Source: Candidatus Melainabacteria bacterium (GTDB taxonomy: Bacteria > Cyanobacteriota > Vampirovibrionia > 2-02-FULL-35-15). From it: 64,000 nucleotides of DNA. The DNA is taken from NCBI GenBank assembly GCA_016201905.1, contig JACQBQ010000036.1, positions 1 through 64,000 of the forward strand, in the 5' to 3' direction. How positions within the stretch are numbered: position 1 is the stretch's first letter; every line of letters begins with the position of its first letter. The notes beneath the pieces are model-generated. The model was not told where the DNA came from. It was given only the letters and a program-made list of their open reading frames with translations, and did no database searches. Of the stretch, positions 50,434 through 60,775 are shown piece by piece. A program made the position numbers and the translations under genes.

Positions 50434-51891
50434 TTAATATGCTTTTGCAAAAATAACTTGTTGTTTTGCTTTTTGATTACATGAGATACAATAACCTTCT
50501 TCTTGGTTTTGGTCAACTGGCAATTTAAATGGAATACACCTGATGGTTGCTTTGGTTTTTTGTTTTAACTTCTCTTCACATTGGGTTTTCTCACACCAAA
50601 AACAAATTAAATACCCTCCACTATTGATTTTTTCAGCAAATTCTTTTTCATTTTTTACTGTAAATGTGTTTTTAATTAGAAAATCATTTGCTTGTCTAAA
50701 CAGGTTTTCCTGAATCTCAGTTGACAACTTTAATAGATACTGCCTTAAGTCTTGTTGTGGTACGTTTTTTAGTTTTTCCTTTGTATCCCTTCTTACAATT
50801 TCAACAACATTGCTTGAAATGTCTTTTGGCCCTAAATTTATGCGAATTGGAACTCCTTTTATTTCCCAGTGGTTAAATTTCCATCCTGGGCTGTATTGAT
50901 CTCTGTCATCTGTTTTTATTCTGAAATCATTTTTTAATGTTTCCTCCAGCTCTTTACATTTCTTCAAAACCATTTCTTTTTCTGCTTGTTCTTTATATAT
51001 TGGTACAACAATAATTTGAATTGGGGCAATCTTTGGTGGAAGCCTGAGTCCTTTTTCATCTGAGTGGGTCATTATTATTGCACCGATTAAACGGGTAGAA
51101 ACACCCCAGCTGGTCTGATGCACATGCTGTAGCTGTCCATTTTGATCCTGAAATTTTGTATCAAATGCACGCGCAAAATTTTGTCCCAGGTAATGAGAAG
51201 TACCCATTTGTAAAGATTTACCGTCTTTCATTAACCCTTCTATACAATAAGTAGTAACTGCGCCTGCAAATCTCTGGGTTTCAGTTTTTATGCCATCTAT
51301 AATTGGAATGGCAAGATATTCTTCGCTTAAAGTTTTGTAAACCCCAAGCATTTTTTTAGTCTCAACTTCAGCCTCTTCACGTGTAGCATGAGCTGTGTGT
51401 CCTTCCTGCCAAAGAAACTCTGTTGTTCTAAGAAAAAGTCTTGTTCTCATTTCCCAACGGACAATATTTGCCCATTGATTAATTAAAACTGGCAAATCAC
51501 GATATGACTGAATCCATTTACTAAACATGTAGTTAATTATGGTTTCAGAAGTGGGTCTGACTACAAGTTTTTCTTCTAACTCTTTTCCGCCAGCGTATGA
51601 AACAACAGCACATTCAGGTGCAAATCCTTCTACATGTTTAGCTTCTTTTTGTAAAAAACTTTCAGGAATAAACAATGGAAAGTAAGCGTTTTGATGTCCT
51701 GTTTCCTTTATCATTTTGTCTAAGCTAGATTGGATTTGTTCCCAGATAGCATAGCCATAAGGTCTTATAACCATACAGCCTTTTACAGGAGAATAATCAG
51801 CAAGCTCTGCTTCAAGTGCAATTTTAGCCAGTAAGCTTTCACCTTGATCTAAATCTTTTTCTTGAGTTTCAGCACCAGACATATGAAACAT
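50434..51891 (-). CDS. proS: prolyl-tRNA synthetase (archaeal/eukaryotic-type, short)
   Basis: GCMVIRPYGYAIWEQIQ; VRPTSETIINYMF; TEFLWQEGHTAHAT; start at 51891 avoids overlap with upstream gene. Confidence 0.95.
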   Translation of the reverse strand: MFHMSGAETQEKDLDQGESLLAKIALEAELADYSPVKGCMVIRPYGYAIWEQIQSSLDKMIKETGHQNAYFPLFIPESFLQKEAKHVEGFAPECAVVSYAGGKELEEKLVVRPTSETIINYMFSKWIQSYRDLPVLINQWANIVRWEMRTRLFLRTTEFLWQEGHTAHATREEAEVETKKMLGVYKTLSEEYLAIPIIDGIKTETQRFAGAVTTYCIEGLMKDGKSLQMGTSHYLGQNFARAFDTKFQDQNGQLQHVHQTSWGVSTRLIGAIIMTHSDEKGLRLPPKIAPIQIIVVPIYKEQAEKEMVLKKCKELEETLKNDFRIKTDDRDQYSPGWKFNHWEIKGVPIRINLGPKDISSNVVEIVRRDTKEKLKNVPQQDLRQYLLKLSTEIQENLFRQANDFLIKNTFTVKNEKEFAEKINSGGYLICFWCEKTQCEEKLKQKTKATIRCIPFKLPVDQNQEEGYCISCNQKAKQQVIFAKAY

Positions 51892-51892
51892 C

Positions 51893-52675
51893 TTAACAAA
51901 CTTCTTTAATAAAACCAAGGGTTTTTGCTAACTCAATTAATTTTTCAATAGCTCGTACTCTATACTTGCGAAGAGCTTCAAGAGTCATATCGAACATTCC
52001 TGCAATTTCTTCATTAGATTTAATCTCGCAAGATTTATTTGAACCTAAATCAACACCGTAGGTTAGTTCTATTATTGTTCTTCTTTTAGAATCAAGGACA
52101 TATTTTATATTATGATTTTCTAGTAACTTTTTAAACTCTTCGTAGTCATCAGAGCGATTACATCTATTTAAATCTTCAGCATGTGGATCTTCTCTATCTA
52201 ATTCATGAACACTTTTACCTGTGACGAATAGCTTACGCACACGTGATTCCCCTCTATGATAGTCTGTCATTGCATTTCTTATGGAAATTATTATGTAACC
52301 ATATGGATTATCATGAATTGCAGGATTATATTTTAATATTGCATTTGACAACCCGCTTTCCGCTGCTCTTATGACTTCTTCTTGTTCTAAAGGCCGTCTA
52401 GGACATTGGATACATGCACTTCCAATAATAAAATTCTTAAAACATTCCAACAATTTATTTAAAGCATCATCATCTCGATTTTTAGCCCTAATCAATAATG
52501 ACCCTATATCTAACCCTGCTTCATCTTTAAGTTCTCCGGGTATATCAATTTTAAATGGATCTTTTTTTGGCAGCTCTTCTTCATATGATGGGGTACTACT
52601 AGTCAAAGGTAATTCAATCCTAGATGATGTTATATTGGGAGTTACTAAATTAATTCTAGTAGAAGTTATAGTCAC
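51893..52675 (-). CDS. sigma-70-family-like factor
   Basis: region-2-like and region-4-like SNEEIAGMFDMTLEALRKYRVRAIEKL. Confidence 0.7.
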   Translation of the reverse strand: MTITSTRINLVTPNITSSRIELPLTSSTPSYEEELPKKDPFKIDIPGELKDEAGLDIGSLLIRAKNRDDDALNKLLECFKNFIIGSACIQCPRRPLEQEEVIRAAESGLSNAILKYNPAIHDNPYGYIIISIRNAMTDYHRGESRVRKLFVTGKSVHELDREDPHAEDLNRCNRSDDYEEFKKLLENHNIKYVLDSKRRTIIELTYGVDLGSNKSCEIKSNEEIAGMFDMTLEALRKYRVRAIEKLIELAKTLGFIKEVC

Positions 52676-52693
52676 AAATTATTCCTTAAAATA

Positions 52694-54478
52694 TCATTGA
52701 TCTATATATTTTCTGTCAAACCTGGCAGTAAGATTATTCAAGTAGGGATTAACTCTTAGGGCGCGTTCGAAAAGTAAAAATCTTGGATCTCCAATTTTAC
52801 TTAGCATTTGAGATGAAGGTATACAATAATCACTACTAACAAACACTTGTGCAAGAGGAGTGTTTATGTTTTCTTCTTTAGACTTACCAGTAACAAAATC
52901 CAGGAATTCTGAATATAGTTCAAAATCTTTGCGTGCTAAAAAACCCTTTGCTAAATCAGCTCTATAAGGATTTTCCAAAGTAGCTTGAGCGATCTTTTGT
53001 TTAAACTGAGAAGGTAGATTTTTAAATATACCTTCTGAATATTTCCCACCGTTTTTTAGAGCAAATTTAAATTCTTCTTCTAATTGTTCTTGATTTAAAC
53101 TCTTAAAATAATACGGATTATTTGTTACTCTAAGTAAAAATTCAGATTCTTGATCTTTTAGTGCAAGTTCTTTTATAAATTCCCTCATAAATACTTGTGC
53201 TATATAATCAGGATTTTCGACATGTCCATAAGCTAGAGGAGTTTCATAATTTTTTCTTATAAACCTTTCTGATTCATATGTATGTATTCCTTTTATCCAC
53301 TCAGCACTTTTTGCCAGGTAATATGCACCATTTGATTTATAAAATTTCTCATTATGCCAGGCTGCATATTTCATTTGAGCAGTAATTTTTAGTGTTTTAT
53401 TTGATGCAAGGCCTTCACTAAACAAGTCTTTATGATGGAACATGTGTATTATATCTTTCCTGGATCCTTCATCATCAGGTGAGATTCTTAGAGCACCTGA
53501 ATTGTCGATTAGGATTTCTACTTCTTGACCACCTAAATCATCAAGCGGAATACCTTTAATATATGAGTAAGGGCTTTTTAGTCCAAAATGTTCATTTGCA
53601 GCTACAGCCTTTGCAAGTTTTGTGTCTCTTAGCTCGCCCCTAACTTTATTTTTGATTTCATCTGTAAGTTGCTCAACACTAAGCCTTCTTCCTATTTCAT
53701 AAGCAACTTCTGTATTTGCATTTTCTTTTTTTAAAGCCCAATTTATATACTCAACAATTTTTATGTCCTCACGTCTGAATGTGCCTATTGCAAAAGCACT
53801 ATCTGGATGCCCTAAAGAAAATTTTATCTCTAACTCAGGATTCTTTTTATCAATTGCTACCCTGTAAGCAAAAATTGTATTAGGAAAATCTTGAGCTCTT
53901 ATTATGTCAATTGGTCTAATTTCATAAGTTTGCTCGAAAACATCAGGGAATTTTTTATTGTAAATTGGCTTAGATAAATCTGACTGAGCTAACCAATCAA
54001 GATTTGGTTCTAATTTTTTTAGATTTTCATTTTGTTTTAAACCGAGATAAAAATATTCTTTTCTTCCAGCTTTTATGGCATCCAAATCTTCTTTTGTTGT
54101 TTTATCAGCAGGAAGTCTTTTTGCAGCTGCCATTGGGATAGGAGTTTTTTCATTATGCTTACTAAAAGGAAGCCTTTTTGCAACTGCCATTGCAGCCAGT
54201 GTATTTTTATTATCTCTTGCAAGTTTTATAAGATCTTCAGTTAATGGGCAAGCCGGATTACTAAAAGTTTCATATGCAAATATGCTATTAAGATCTTCTT
54301 TTGCAGCTTTTATGTCCTCAGTTTTGATAAATATGTTTTCTTCTTTTTTTGGTAGAGTCGTTTTTTTGACTGCAGGAGTTGAATCTTTTTGTTCTCTAGC
54401 TTTAAAAGCATGACCGTTAGCTGCTACCGTACCTAACGCGAGCCCTAACCCAGCAATTGCTTTGTATATAATTCTCAT
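52694..54478 (-). CDS. hypothetical exported protein
   Basis: N-terminal signal-like MRIIYKAIAGLGLALGTVAANGHA. Confidence 0.6.
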   Translation of the reverse strand: MRIIYKAIAGLGLALGTVAANGHAFKAREQKDSTPAVKKTTLPKKEENIFIKTEDIKAAKEDLNSIFAYETFSNPACPLTEDLIKLARDNKNTLAAMAVAKRLPFSKHNEKTPIPMAAAKRLPADKTTKEDLDAIKAGRKEYFYLGLKQNENLKKLEPNLDWLAQSDLSKPIYNKKFPDVFEQTYEIRPIDIIRAQDFPNTIFAYRVAIDKKNPELEIKFSLGHPDSAFAIGTFRREDIKIVEYINWALKKENANTEVAYEIGRRLSVEQLTDEIKNKVRGELRDTKLAKAVAANEHFGLKSPYSYIKGIPLDDLGGQEVEILIDNSGALRISPDDEGSRKDIIHMFHHKDLFSEGLASNKTLKITAQMKYAAWHNEKFYKSNGAYYLAKSAEWIKGIHTYESERFIRKNYETPLAYGHVENPDYIAQVFMREFIKELALKDQESEFLLRVTNNPYYFKSLNQEQLEEEFKFALKNGGKYSEGIFKNLPSQFKQKIAQATLENPYRADLAKGFLARKDFELYSEFLDFVTGKSKEENINTPLAQVFVSSDYCIPSSQMLSKIGDPRFLLFERALRVNPYLNNLTARFDRKYIDQ

Positions 54479-54612
54479 GGTTTAATTTTTAAGGTATTAA
54501 GATTGTATAGAATAATTTATAGAATTGAAAGTAATTTGTTACTTAATCTTTTCAATTCAAGTTTTTTCTAGCTAAAAAACTAGATTAATGCGTATTGCCT
54601 TCTTTTAGCTAA

Positions 54613-55677
54613 TTAAATAGCAATCACTGTTTGTTGCGAATTTATTGTAGTTACTGAAGCGCTTGCTGCTATTTTGCTTGCAACATCTTTAAAAGTTTTT
54701 GAAATAGGATGACTTGGACTTACAGCAGTTATTGGTTTTCCAGAATCACCGCCTACTCTTACATCAAGCTCAATTGGAATTCTTCCTAAAAATGGTACGC
54801 CTAATTCTTTTGCTGCTGTCTCACCACCACCATAGCTAAATATTTCTGTTCTTTCATCACATTTTGGACAGATAAAATAACTCATATTTTCAACTACACC
54901 TAAAATTGGTACTCTCATTTGTTTAAACATGTTTACTGATTTCCTGCTGTCTAAAAGTGCTACATCCTGTGGTGTGGTAACTATAGCTCCACCAGCTAGT
55001 GGTACTGCCTGACAAATGGTCAGCTGAGCATCACCAGTTCCTGGTGGAAGATCCACGATTAAGTAATCCAACTCTCCCCAGACCACATCGCGTAAAAATT
55101 GCCTTATTACACCATCTAGCATTGGACCGCGCCATACTACAGGTTTATCTGCTGGTACTAGTACACCCATTGAAATATATTTAATGCCATAGTTTTCTTT
55201 AGGGATAATTTTTGCATTTTCTACTTTTGGTGGTTCTTGATTGCCCATCATAATTGGTACATTTGGTCCTGTAATATCCGCGTCAAGCAGTCCAACTCTG
55301 GCTCCAGTTTGTGAAAGTGCAATTGCAATATTTACAGAGACAGTTGTTTTTCCAACACCACCTTTACCAGAGCTAATTGCAATAATTTGATTTATACCGC
55401 TGAGAGCTTCTTTTCCCTGCATTGCATGTTTCCTAACTTCACTCCCCATATTTATTTTTATATTTTCTGATTTAAAACCAACTTCACTTAATGCTTTTTT
55501 ACACTCATCTTCAATAACACCTTTTAGAGGGCATGCTGGAGTTGTTAACATAACAGTAAGCGAAAGCTTGTCACCATCTATCTTTATGTCGTGAACCATG
55601 TTTAAAGTTATTAAATCCTTGCCAAGTTCAGGATCGTTTACTTTTGAAAGGGCTTGCTTTACTTTTTCTGTGTTCAT
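54613..55677 (-). CDS. Mrp/ApbC-family Fe-S cluster carrier ATPase
   Basis: ISSGKGGVGKTTVSVNIAIAL; N-terminal MIP18-like domain. Confidence 0.95.
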   Translation of the reverse strand: MNTEKVKQALSKVNDPELGKDLITLNMVHDIKIDGDKLSLTVMLTTPACPLKGVIEDECKKALSEVGFKSENIKINMGSEVRKHAMQGKEALSGINQIIAISSGKGGVGKTTVSVNIAIALSQTGARVGLLDADITGPNVPIMMGNQEPPKVENAKIIPKENYGIKYISMGVLVPADKPVVWRGPMLDGVIRQFLRDVVWGELDYLIVDLPPGTGDAQLTICQAVPLAGGAIVTTPQDVALLDSRKSVNMFKQMRVPILGVVENMSYFICPKCDERTEIFSYGGGETAAKELGVPFLGRIPIELDVRVGGDSGKPITAVSPSHPISKTFKDVASKIAASASVTTINSQQTVIAI

Positions 55678-55687
55678 TTATTTTTAT

Positions 55688-55768
55688 CGGAAAAATCTCG
55701 CTTTGAACAAGATTTTTCCTTTTCCTTCACGACGCTCAGGATATTCCTCAATCGGAACACCCTTCGCT
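55688..55768 (-). repeat. ~80-nt structured leader/repeat upstream of mrp (copy 2)
   Basis: matches 5229-5308. Confidence 0.7.
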
Positions 55769-55831
55769 CAACTTTATATACTGCTAATAATATTATTCTC
55801 AGGGAAAATATTAGCATTAATTCCCTGTTAG

Positions 55832-55871
55832 AAAAAAAGTAAGAGCAGATTTAATAGTCAAATCTGCTCTT
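55832..55871 (-). terminator. intrinsic terminator of 28-aa micropeptide gene
   Basis: perfect AAGAGCAGATTT-N7-AAATCTGCTCTT followed by T run on minus strand. Confidence 0.85.
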
Positions 55872-55899
55872 ACACTAAAAGGTAAACTATGTTAATCAA

Positions 55900-55986
55900 T
55901 TAACCAATAGAACGAAATATACCAATAACAATTGCCATAATTAAAATAAATCCATGTATGCCAAAATTATCTACAAACTTGTTCAT
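55900..55986 (-). CDS. single-TM micropeptide, 28 aa (MNKFVDNFGIHGFILIMAIVIGIFRSIG)
   Basis: GGAAG RBS, hydrophobic core, dedicated terminator. Confidence 0.6.
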   Translation of the reverse strand: MNKFVDNFGIHGFILIMAIVIGIFRSIG

Positions 55987-56137
55987 TATTTCTTCCTTTA
56001 CTCTCACTGGCTTATACCTCATAAAAAGATTTTCTATTTAAAAAATTGATACCTATAAAACATATACCCGCTTTTAACTATTTGTTAACAGTATTTTTTT
56101 TAGACTTAAATATGGATTTATAGTTCCAAATAAAGCT

Positions 56138-57208
56138 TTAGGCTAGGGCTTTAATTAATTGTTCTTTTAATAATACTTCTGCAATCCTGACAGCGTTTAG
56201 CGCTGCACCTATTCTAAGGTTGTCTGCTACTACCCAGAAGTTATAGGTGTTTGGATTGGAATTATCTGGTCTTATACGGCCGACATAAACAGGATCTTTT
56301 CCAGCAGTGTCTATTGCCATTGGATATTTGGAATTATTAGGGTCATCAATTACCTCAATACAGGGCATTGCACGCAATGCTTCTATAATTTGTTCTCTTG
56401 TAACTGATTTTTCTAGTTCCACATTCACACTTTCACTATGACCAATATAAACTGGTACGCGAACGGCAGTACATGTAATTCGTAAGTTTGGTAATCCTAA
56501 AATCTTTCTTGATTCATTAATAACTTTAATTTCTTCTTTTGTATAACCATCACTGGAAAATGCATCTATATGTGGGATTACATTAAATGCAAACTGTCTG
56601 TTTACTTCTTTTGATTTGTAACTGTCTTTGCTCAAATGTTCTTTTGTTTGTTCTGTAAGCTCGTCCATGGCAGCTTTACCGGCACCAGAAACACTTTGGT
56701 AGGTGCTGACAATTACTCTTTTTAATCCTGCAAGCTTATGAAGCGCTTTTAGTGGTGGCATAAGCTGTGCTGTCGTACAGTTTGGATTTGCAATAATGCC
56801 TTTGTGTTTTTTTAAATCATCATTGTTTACATCTACTACTACAAGTGGAACATCTTTATCCATGCGATATGCTGAACTGTTATCGATGACTACTGCTCCT
56901 GCTTTAACTGCATATGGAACAAGTTCTTTACTAATAACCCCACCGGCAGATGCTAAAACCAGATCAATATCTTTAAAACTGTCTTTTTTAGCAGGCTCTA
57001 CAGTATATTCTTTTCCTTTAAATCTAATTTTCTTGCCAGAAGATTTTTCAGAAGCTAATAATTTTAAACTTACAAATGGAAAATTTCTTTCTTCTAGTAT
57101 CTCAAGAAACTTACGGCCTACATTGCCAGTAGCACCAAGGATTGCCAGGTTGATTTTAGGATTTTGTGGAGACATAGGTAGAATTAATAATACCAAATAT
57201 CTAAACAA
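56138..57208 (-). CDS. asd: aspartate-semialdehyde dehydrogenase
   Basis: LGATGNVGRKFLEILEER; NPNCTTAQLM; SVSGAGKAAMDEL. Confidence 0.96.
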   Translation of the reverse strand: MFRYLVLLILPMSPQNPKINLAILGATGNVGRKFLEILEERNFPFVSLKLLASEKSSGKKIRFKGKEYTVEPAKKDSFKDIDLVLASAGGVISKELVPYAVKAGAVVIDNSSAYRMDKDVPLVVVDVNNDDLKKHKGIIANPNCTTAQLMPPLKALHKLAGLKRVIVSTYQSVSGAGKAAMDELTEQTKEHLSKDSYKSKEVNRQFAFNVIPHIDAFSSDGYTKEEIKVINESRKILGLPNLRITCTAVRVPVYIGHSESVNVELEKSVTREQIIEALRAMPCIEVIDDPNNSKYPMAIDTAGKDPVYVGRIRPDNSNPNTYNFWVVADNLRIGAALNAVRIAEVLLKEQLIKALA

Positions 57209-57258
57209 AAATTAAACTAATTGACGTTTCTCTATCTCCAATATATAGTTAATAAGAT

Positions 57259-58179
57259 ATGCAAGCCGCTTTTGGACAAGTTCTTACAGCCATGGTCACA
57301 CCATTTAAATGTAGTGGTGAGGTTACCTCATCACTACCAATTGATTTTGATGCCACTGAAAAATTAATTCACCACTTAATTAAAACTGGAACTGACACAA
57401 TCGTTGTGGCTGGAACTACTGGTGAAAGTCCTACGCTAACTCATGAAGAAGAAAAAGAACTTTGTAAGTTTGCTCAGAAAATTGTAAATAAAAAAGTAAA
57501 AATTATTTTAGGTGCAGGCTCAAACTCTACACAAACAGCAATTGAGGCTACAAAGGAAGCAGAAAAGCTTGGTGTAGATGGAGTACTTTCTGTTGTTCCT
57601 TATTACAATAAACCAAGTCAAGCTGGACTCATTGAGCATTTTAGTCAAATAGCAAAATGTACAAGCTTGCCAATAATTTTATATAACATTCCTGGTCGTA
57701 CTGGAATAAATATGGAACCACAAACAGTGGCTAGCCTTGCAGGCAAGTATAAAAATATTATTGGCTATAAAGATGCTACTGGAAATTTAGAAAATACTTC
57801 TCAGGTAATACAGTTAGCTCCAGAGGGTTTTCTTATGTATAGTGGTGATGACAGTCTGACTTTACCAATGTTATCTATAGGGGCAGTTGGGGTTATTAGC
57901 GTAGCAAGCCATATTGTTGGCAATGAAATTAAGGATATGATAAATTCTTATTTTGCGGGTAAAATAGATCTAGCAAAAGAAATTCATAATAAACTTTTTC
58001 CATTATTCAAAGTATTATTTAAGGCACCAAATCCCACATGTATAAAAGCAGCACTTGAAATAAAAGGAATATGCAAAGCAGATTTAAGATCACCACTTGT
58101 GAAGTTAAATGAGAAAGAATTAAGTGAGCTAAAAGAAATAATAAATGCAACATGCAAAAAAGAGTTAGCTGCTAAGTAA
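57259..58179 (+). CDS. dapA: 4-hydroxy-tetrahydrodipicolinate synthase
   Basis: VAGTTGESPTLTHEEE; YNIPGRTGINM; GYKDATGNLE. Confidence 0.96.
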   Translation: MQAAFGQVLTAMVTPFKCSGEVTSSLPIDFDATEKLIHHLIKTGTDTIVVAGTTGESPTLTHEEEKELCKFAQKIVNKKVKIILGAGSNSTQTAIEATKEAEKLGVDGVLSVVPYYNKPSQAGLIEHFSQIAKCTSLPIILYNIPGRTGINMEPQTVASLAGKYKNIIGYKDATGNLENTSQVIQLAPEGFLMYSGDDSLTLPMLSIGAVGVISVASHIVGNEIKDMINSYFAGKIDLAKEIHNKLFPLFKVLFKAPNPTCIKAALEIKGICKADLRSPLVKLNEKELSELKEIINATCKKELAAK

Positions 58180-58280
58180 AAGGTAAAAAGTTTTAACCGA
58201 GAGCATCATCTTCTAAAAAAGATTATCGGTCAAAGAGTGTAGGGGGGTTACCTTGGTAAATCCTCAAAAAAGGAAAAAAT

Positions 58281-60068
58281 ATGACCGCTGAACAAAATAA
58301 TGGCGAAACAAAAAAAATCCGCAAGATTATAAAACGTGGTGATGATACTGTCGTAGTTACAAGGGGTGAGGGCAGTTTAAATGGTCATGTGCCAGTTATT
58401 CCAGGCGCAAAGGTAAAAGTAATTCCTCTTGGTGGTATGTGTGAAATTGGTAAAAATACATGGGTTCTTGAATATGAAAATGAAATTATTCTTATAGACG
58501 GCGGACTTGCATTTCCATCAGATGCAATGCCAGGTGTTGAAATTGTTTTGCCGGATATTAGTTATCTTGTTCAAAATAAAAATAAAATAAAAGGCTTGGT
58601 AATCACACATGGACATGAAGATCACATTGGTGGAATTATCCCAATGTTTAAACAATTTGATATTCCTGTTATTCATGGTCCGTCACTTGCTGTCGGACTA
58701 TTAGAAGAAAAACTTAAAGAAGCACAAATGCTTGAAAGAGCTACTCTACACAAAGGTAGGCCAAGGCAGACTTTTAAAATTGGTTCACTTGCTTTTACTT
58801 ATGTTAGAAACACACATTCAATTGCAGATAGTTTTTCACTGATTATTCATACGCCTGCCGGAAAGATTGTTCACTCTGGTGATTTTAAGTTTGATTTTAC
58901 ACCAGTAGATGGTGAGTTTTTTGATGTTTATACGCTTAGTAAGGCTGCTGAAGAAGGTGTTCTACTTCTAATTAGCGATAGTACAAATGTAGAGCGTGAT
59001 GGATATACCCCTTCAGAACGCTCTGTTTATGGACGTTTGGAAGAAGAGTTTAATAAAGCTCCCGGAAGAATAGTCATTACTACCTTTGCTTCACAGGTTC
59101 ATAGAATAAGACAGATATTAGACATTTGTGTAAAAACCGGAAAGAAAGTTGCAATAATTGGGCGTTCAATGATGACACTTGCAACGGTTTCAAGAGAACT
59201 TGGGCATATGAAATTTCCCGATGGACTTTTAATAAATCTTGAAGATGTAAATAAACTTCCCGATGAAAAAATTGTAATTTTAACAACAGGATCACAGGGC
59301 GAGCCGCTTTCAGCACTTACAAGGATGGCATTTGATGAGCACAGACAAATCGCCATTCAGCCCAAAGATACGATTATAATTTCAGCTACTCCAATTCCTG
59401 GAAATGAAAGAGCAGTTGCAAATGTAGTTAATGCACTTAGTGCTAAAGGAGCGCATGTTGTTTACGGGCGTGACTCAGGTGTTCATGTTTCAGGGCATGC
59501 ATGTCGTGAGGAACAAAGACTTCTTTTAAACATTGTTAAGCCAAAATATTTTTTACCGGCTCATGGTGAATATAGGATGCTTGTACTGCATGGAAACCTG
59601 GGTGTGGAGTGTGGTGTCGATCCTGAAAATGTTTTTCTTATGGAAAATGGTGATGTACTTGAACTTACAAATATTTCCGCCAAATTAAACGGTCAGGTTA
59701 CAGCAGGGATAATAATGGTGGACAGCACAAGAGTTGGTGATGTAGATGAACACATAATTGAACAAAGACAGAAACTTGCATCTGAGGGACTTTTAAGCGT
59801 AATGATAACTATAAGCAATGGAAAAGTTCTTGTAGAGCCGACTATAGAAGCAAAAGGTTTAGTACTGGCTCAGGAAGATACTACGCATGGACACTTTATA
59901 GAAGATGCAAAGAAAGCCGCATTGAAAACTATTAATGAAGGCCTAGAAAAAAATGGCAAATCTATTGAAAGTTTGCAGGAGAAGGTTAAAGCTGAATTAA
60001 AAAAACTTATACACAAGGAACTAAAACGAGAGCCATTACTACAAATAGTTATATTGGAATCGAAGTAA
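58281..60068 (+). CDS. rnj: ribonuclease J
   Basis: ITHGHEDHIGGIIP; HSGDFKFD; SDSTNVERDGYTPSE; HVSGHA. Confidence 0.96.
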   Translation: MTAEQNNGETKKIRKIIKRGDDTVVVTRGEGSLNGHVPVIPGAKVKVIPLGGMCEIGKNTWVLEYENEIILIDGGLAFPSDAMPGVEIVLPDISYLVQNKNKIKGLVITHGHEDHIGGIIPMFKQFDIPVIHGPSLAVGLLEEKLKEAQMLERATLHKGRPRQTFKIGSLAFTYVRNTHSIADSFSLIIHTPAGKIVHSGDFKFDFTPVDGEFFDVYTLSKAAEEGVLLLISDSTNVERDGYTPSERSVYGRLEEEFNKAPGRIVITTFASQVHRIRQILDICVKTGKKVAIIGRSMMTLATVSRELGHMKFPDGLLINLEDVNKLPDEKIVILTTGSQGEPLSALTRMAFDEHRQIAIQPKDTIIISATPIPGNERAVANVVNALSAKGAHVVYGRDSGVHVSGHACREEQRLLLNIVKPKYFLPAHGEYRMLVLHGNLGVECGVDPENVFLMENGDVLELTNISAKLNGQVTAGIIMVDSTRVGDVDEHIIEQRQKLASEGLLSVMITISNGKVLVEPTIEAKGLVLAQEDTTHGHFIEDAKKAALKTINEGLEKNGKSIESLQEKVKAELKKLIHKELKREPLLQIVILESK

Positions 60069-60136
60069 GAATGTAGCATTTTACGTTCCTACAATATGCC
60101 AAACAAAACATAACCATTATTGGGTATTATAATTTT

Positions 60137-60379
60137 GTGTATATTACCAAATTAAAAACAGCCAATATTCACGAAGTAGATGTAAACGAACTGCCCGATA
60201 AGAAGCTAATTGGCAGACTTCTTTTGGAAGAGACTATAAAATTTCCTGGTGATATTTTAATAATGGATAATAAAAGTTATATTACTGTTGAAAAAGTACA
60301 TCATTATTATTTTGATGGGGCAAAATATCAGTTTGCAAAGACAAGCTTACACGTAAAAGCACTTAAAAATTTTTGCTAG
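60137..60379 (+). CDS. hypothetical small protein
   Basis: ORF only. Confidence 0.45.
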   Translation: MYITKLKTANIHEVDVNELPDKKLIGRLLLEETIKFPGDILIMDNKSYITVEKVHHYYFDGAKYQFAKTSLHVKALKNFC

Positions 60380-60486
60380 CTTTTCTTTTCTTTCTTGTTA
60401 GCATCTTTAACTGCAATATAAGCATATAGAAGAGCTGGAACAGCTAAAAATAAAATAGCTATAAAAAGTTTAAGATCTTCACTCAT
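60376..60486 (-). CDS. single-TM micropeptide (36 aa: MSEDLKLFIAILFLAVPALLYAYIAVKDANKKEKKS), module copy C
   Basis: ATGA overlap with upstream paralog stop; AGGAG RBS. Confidence 0.7.
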   Translation of the reverse strand: MSEDLKLFIAILFLAVPALLYAYIAVKDANKKEKKS

Positions 60487-60695
60487 TTTTTATTTTTCTC
60501 CTTTAAAACAAATCTTCCTGAGTAAAGCAGAATTAAACCAAGTACACATACAATTATACCCATAATCAGACTTGTGCCTGAAATGCTCTTATTAGATACA
60601 ATCTTTTGAAATGCTATTGAACCAAGTGGTGCTAAAAAAGCAAAACCAATGTTTCTGAAAATACTAGAATCATACTTTTGCTCTTCAGTGATCAT
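60483..60695 (-). CDS. small two-TM membrane protein, module copy C
   Basis: MITEEQKY...IGFAFLAPLG...GRFVLKEK; start moved from 60842 to Met at 60695 by homology and promoter position. Confidence 0.75.
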   Translation of the reverse strand: MITEEQKYDSSIFRNIGFAFLAPLGSIAFQKIVSNKSISGTSLIMGIIVCVLGLILLYSGRFVLKEKNKK

Positions 60696-60730
60696 ACTGA
60701 TGAATATAGCAAAAGTTCTCTTAAAGGTCT

Positions 60731-60745
60731 GTAACCAAAGGTTAC
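60731..60745 (-). promoter_or_regulatory. operator-like palindrome GTAACCTTTGGTTAC (sense), N22-TATATT-N7-ATG
   Basis: read directly. Confidence 0.6.
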
Positions 60746-60775
60746 ATCTTGAAAATTTAATAAAGTTTAATTTTT

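Noticed and set aside
58244-58256. TTACC-TT-GGTAA before rnj as another module operator
   Set aside because: Spacer and half-site order do not match the GTAACC-N3-GGTTAC consensus and no N22-TAN3T follows.
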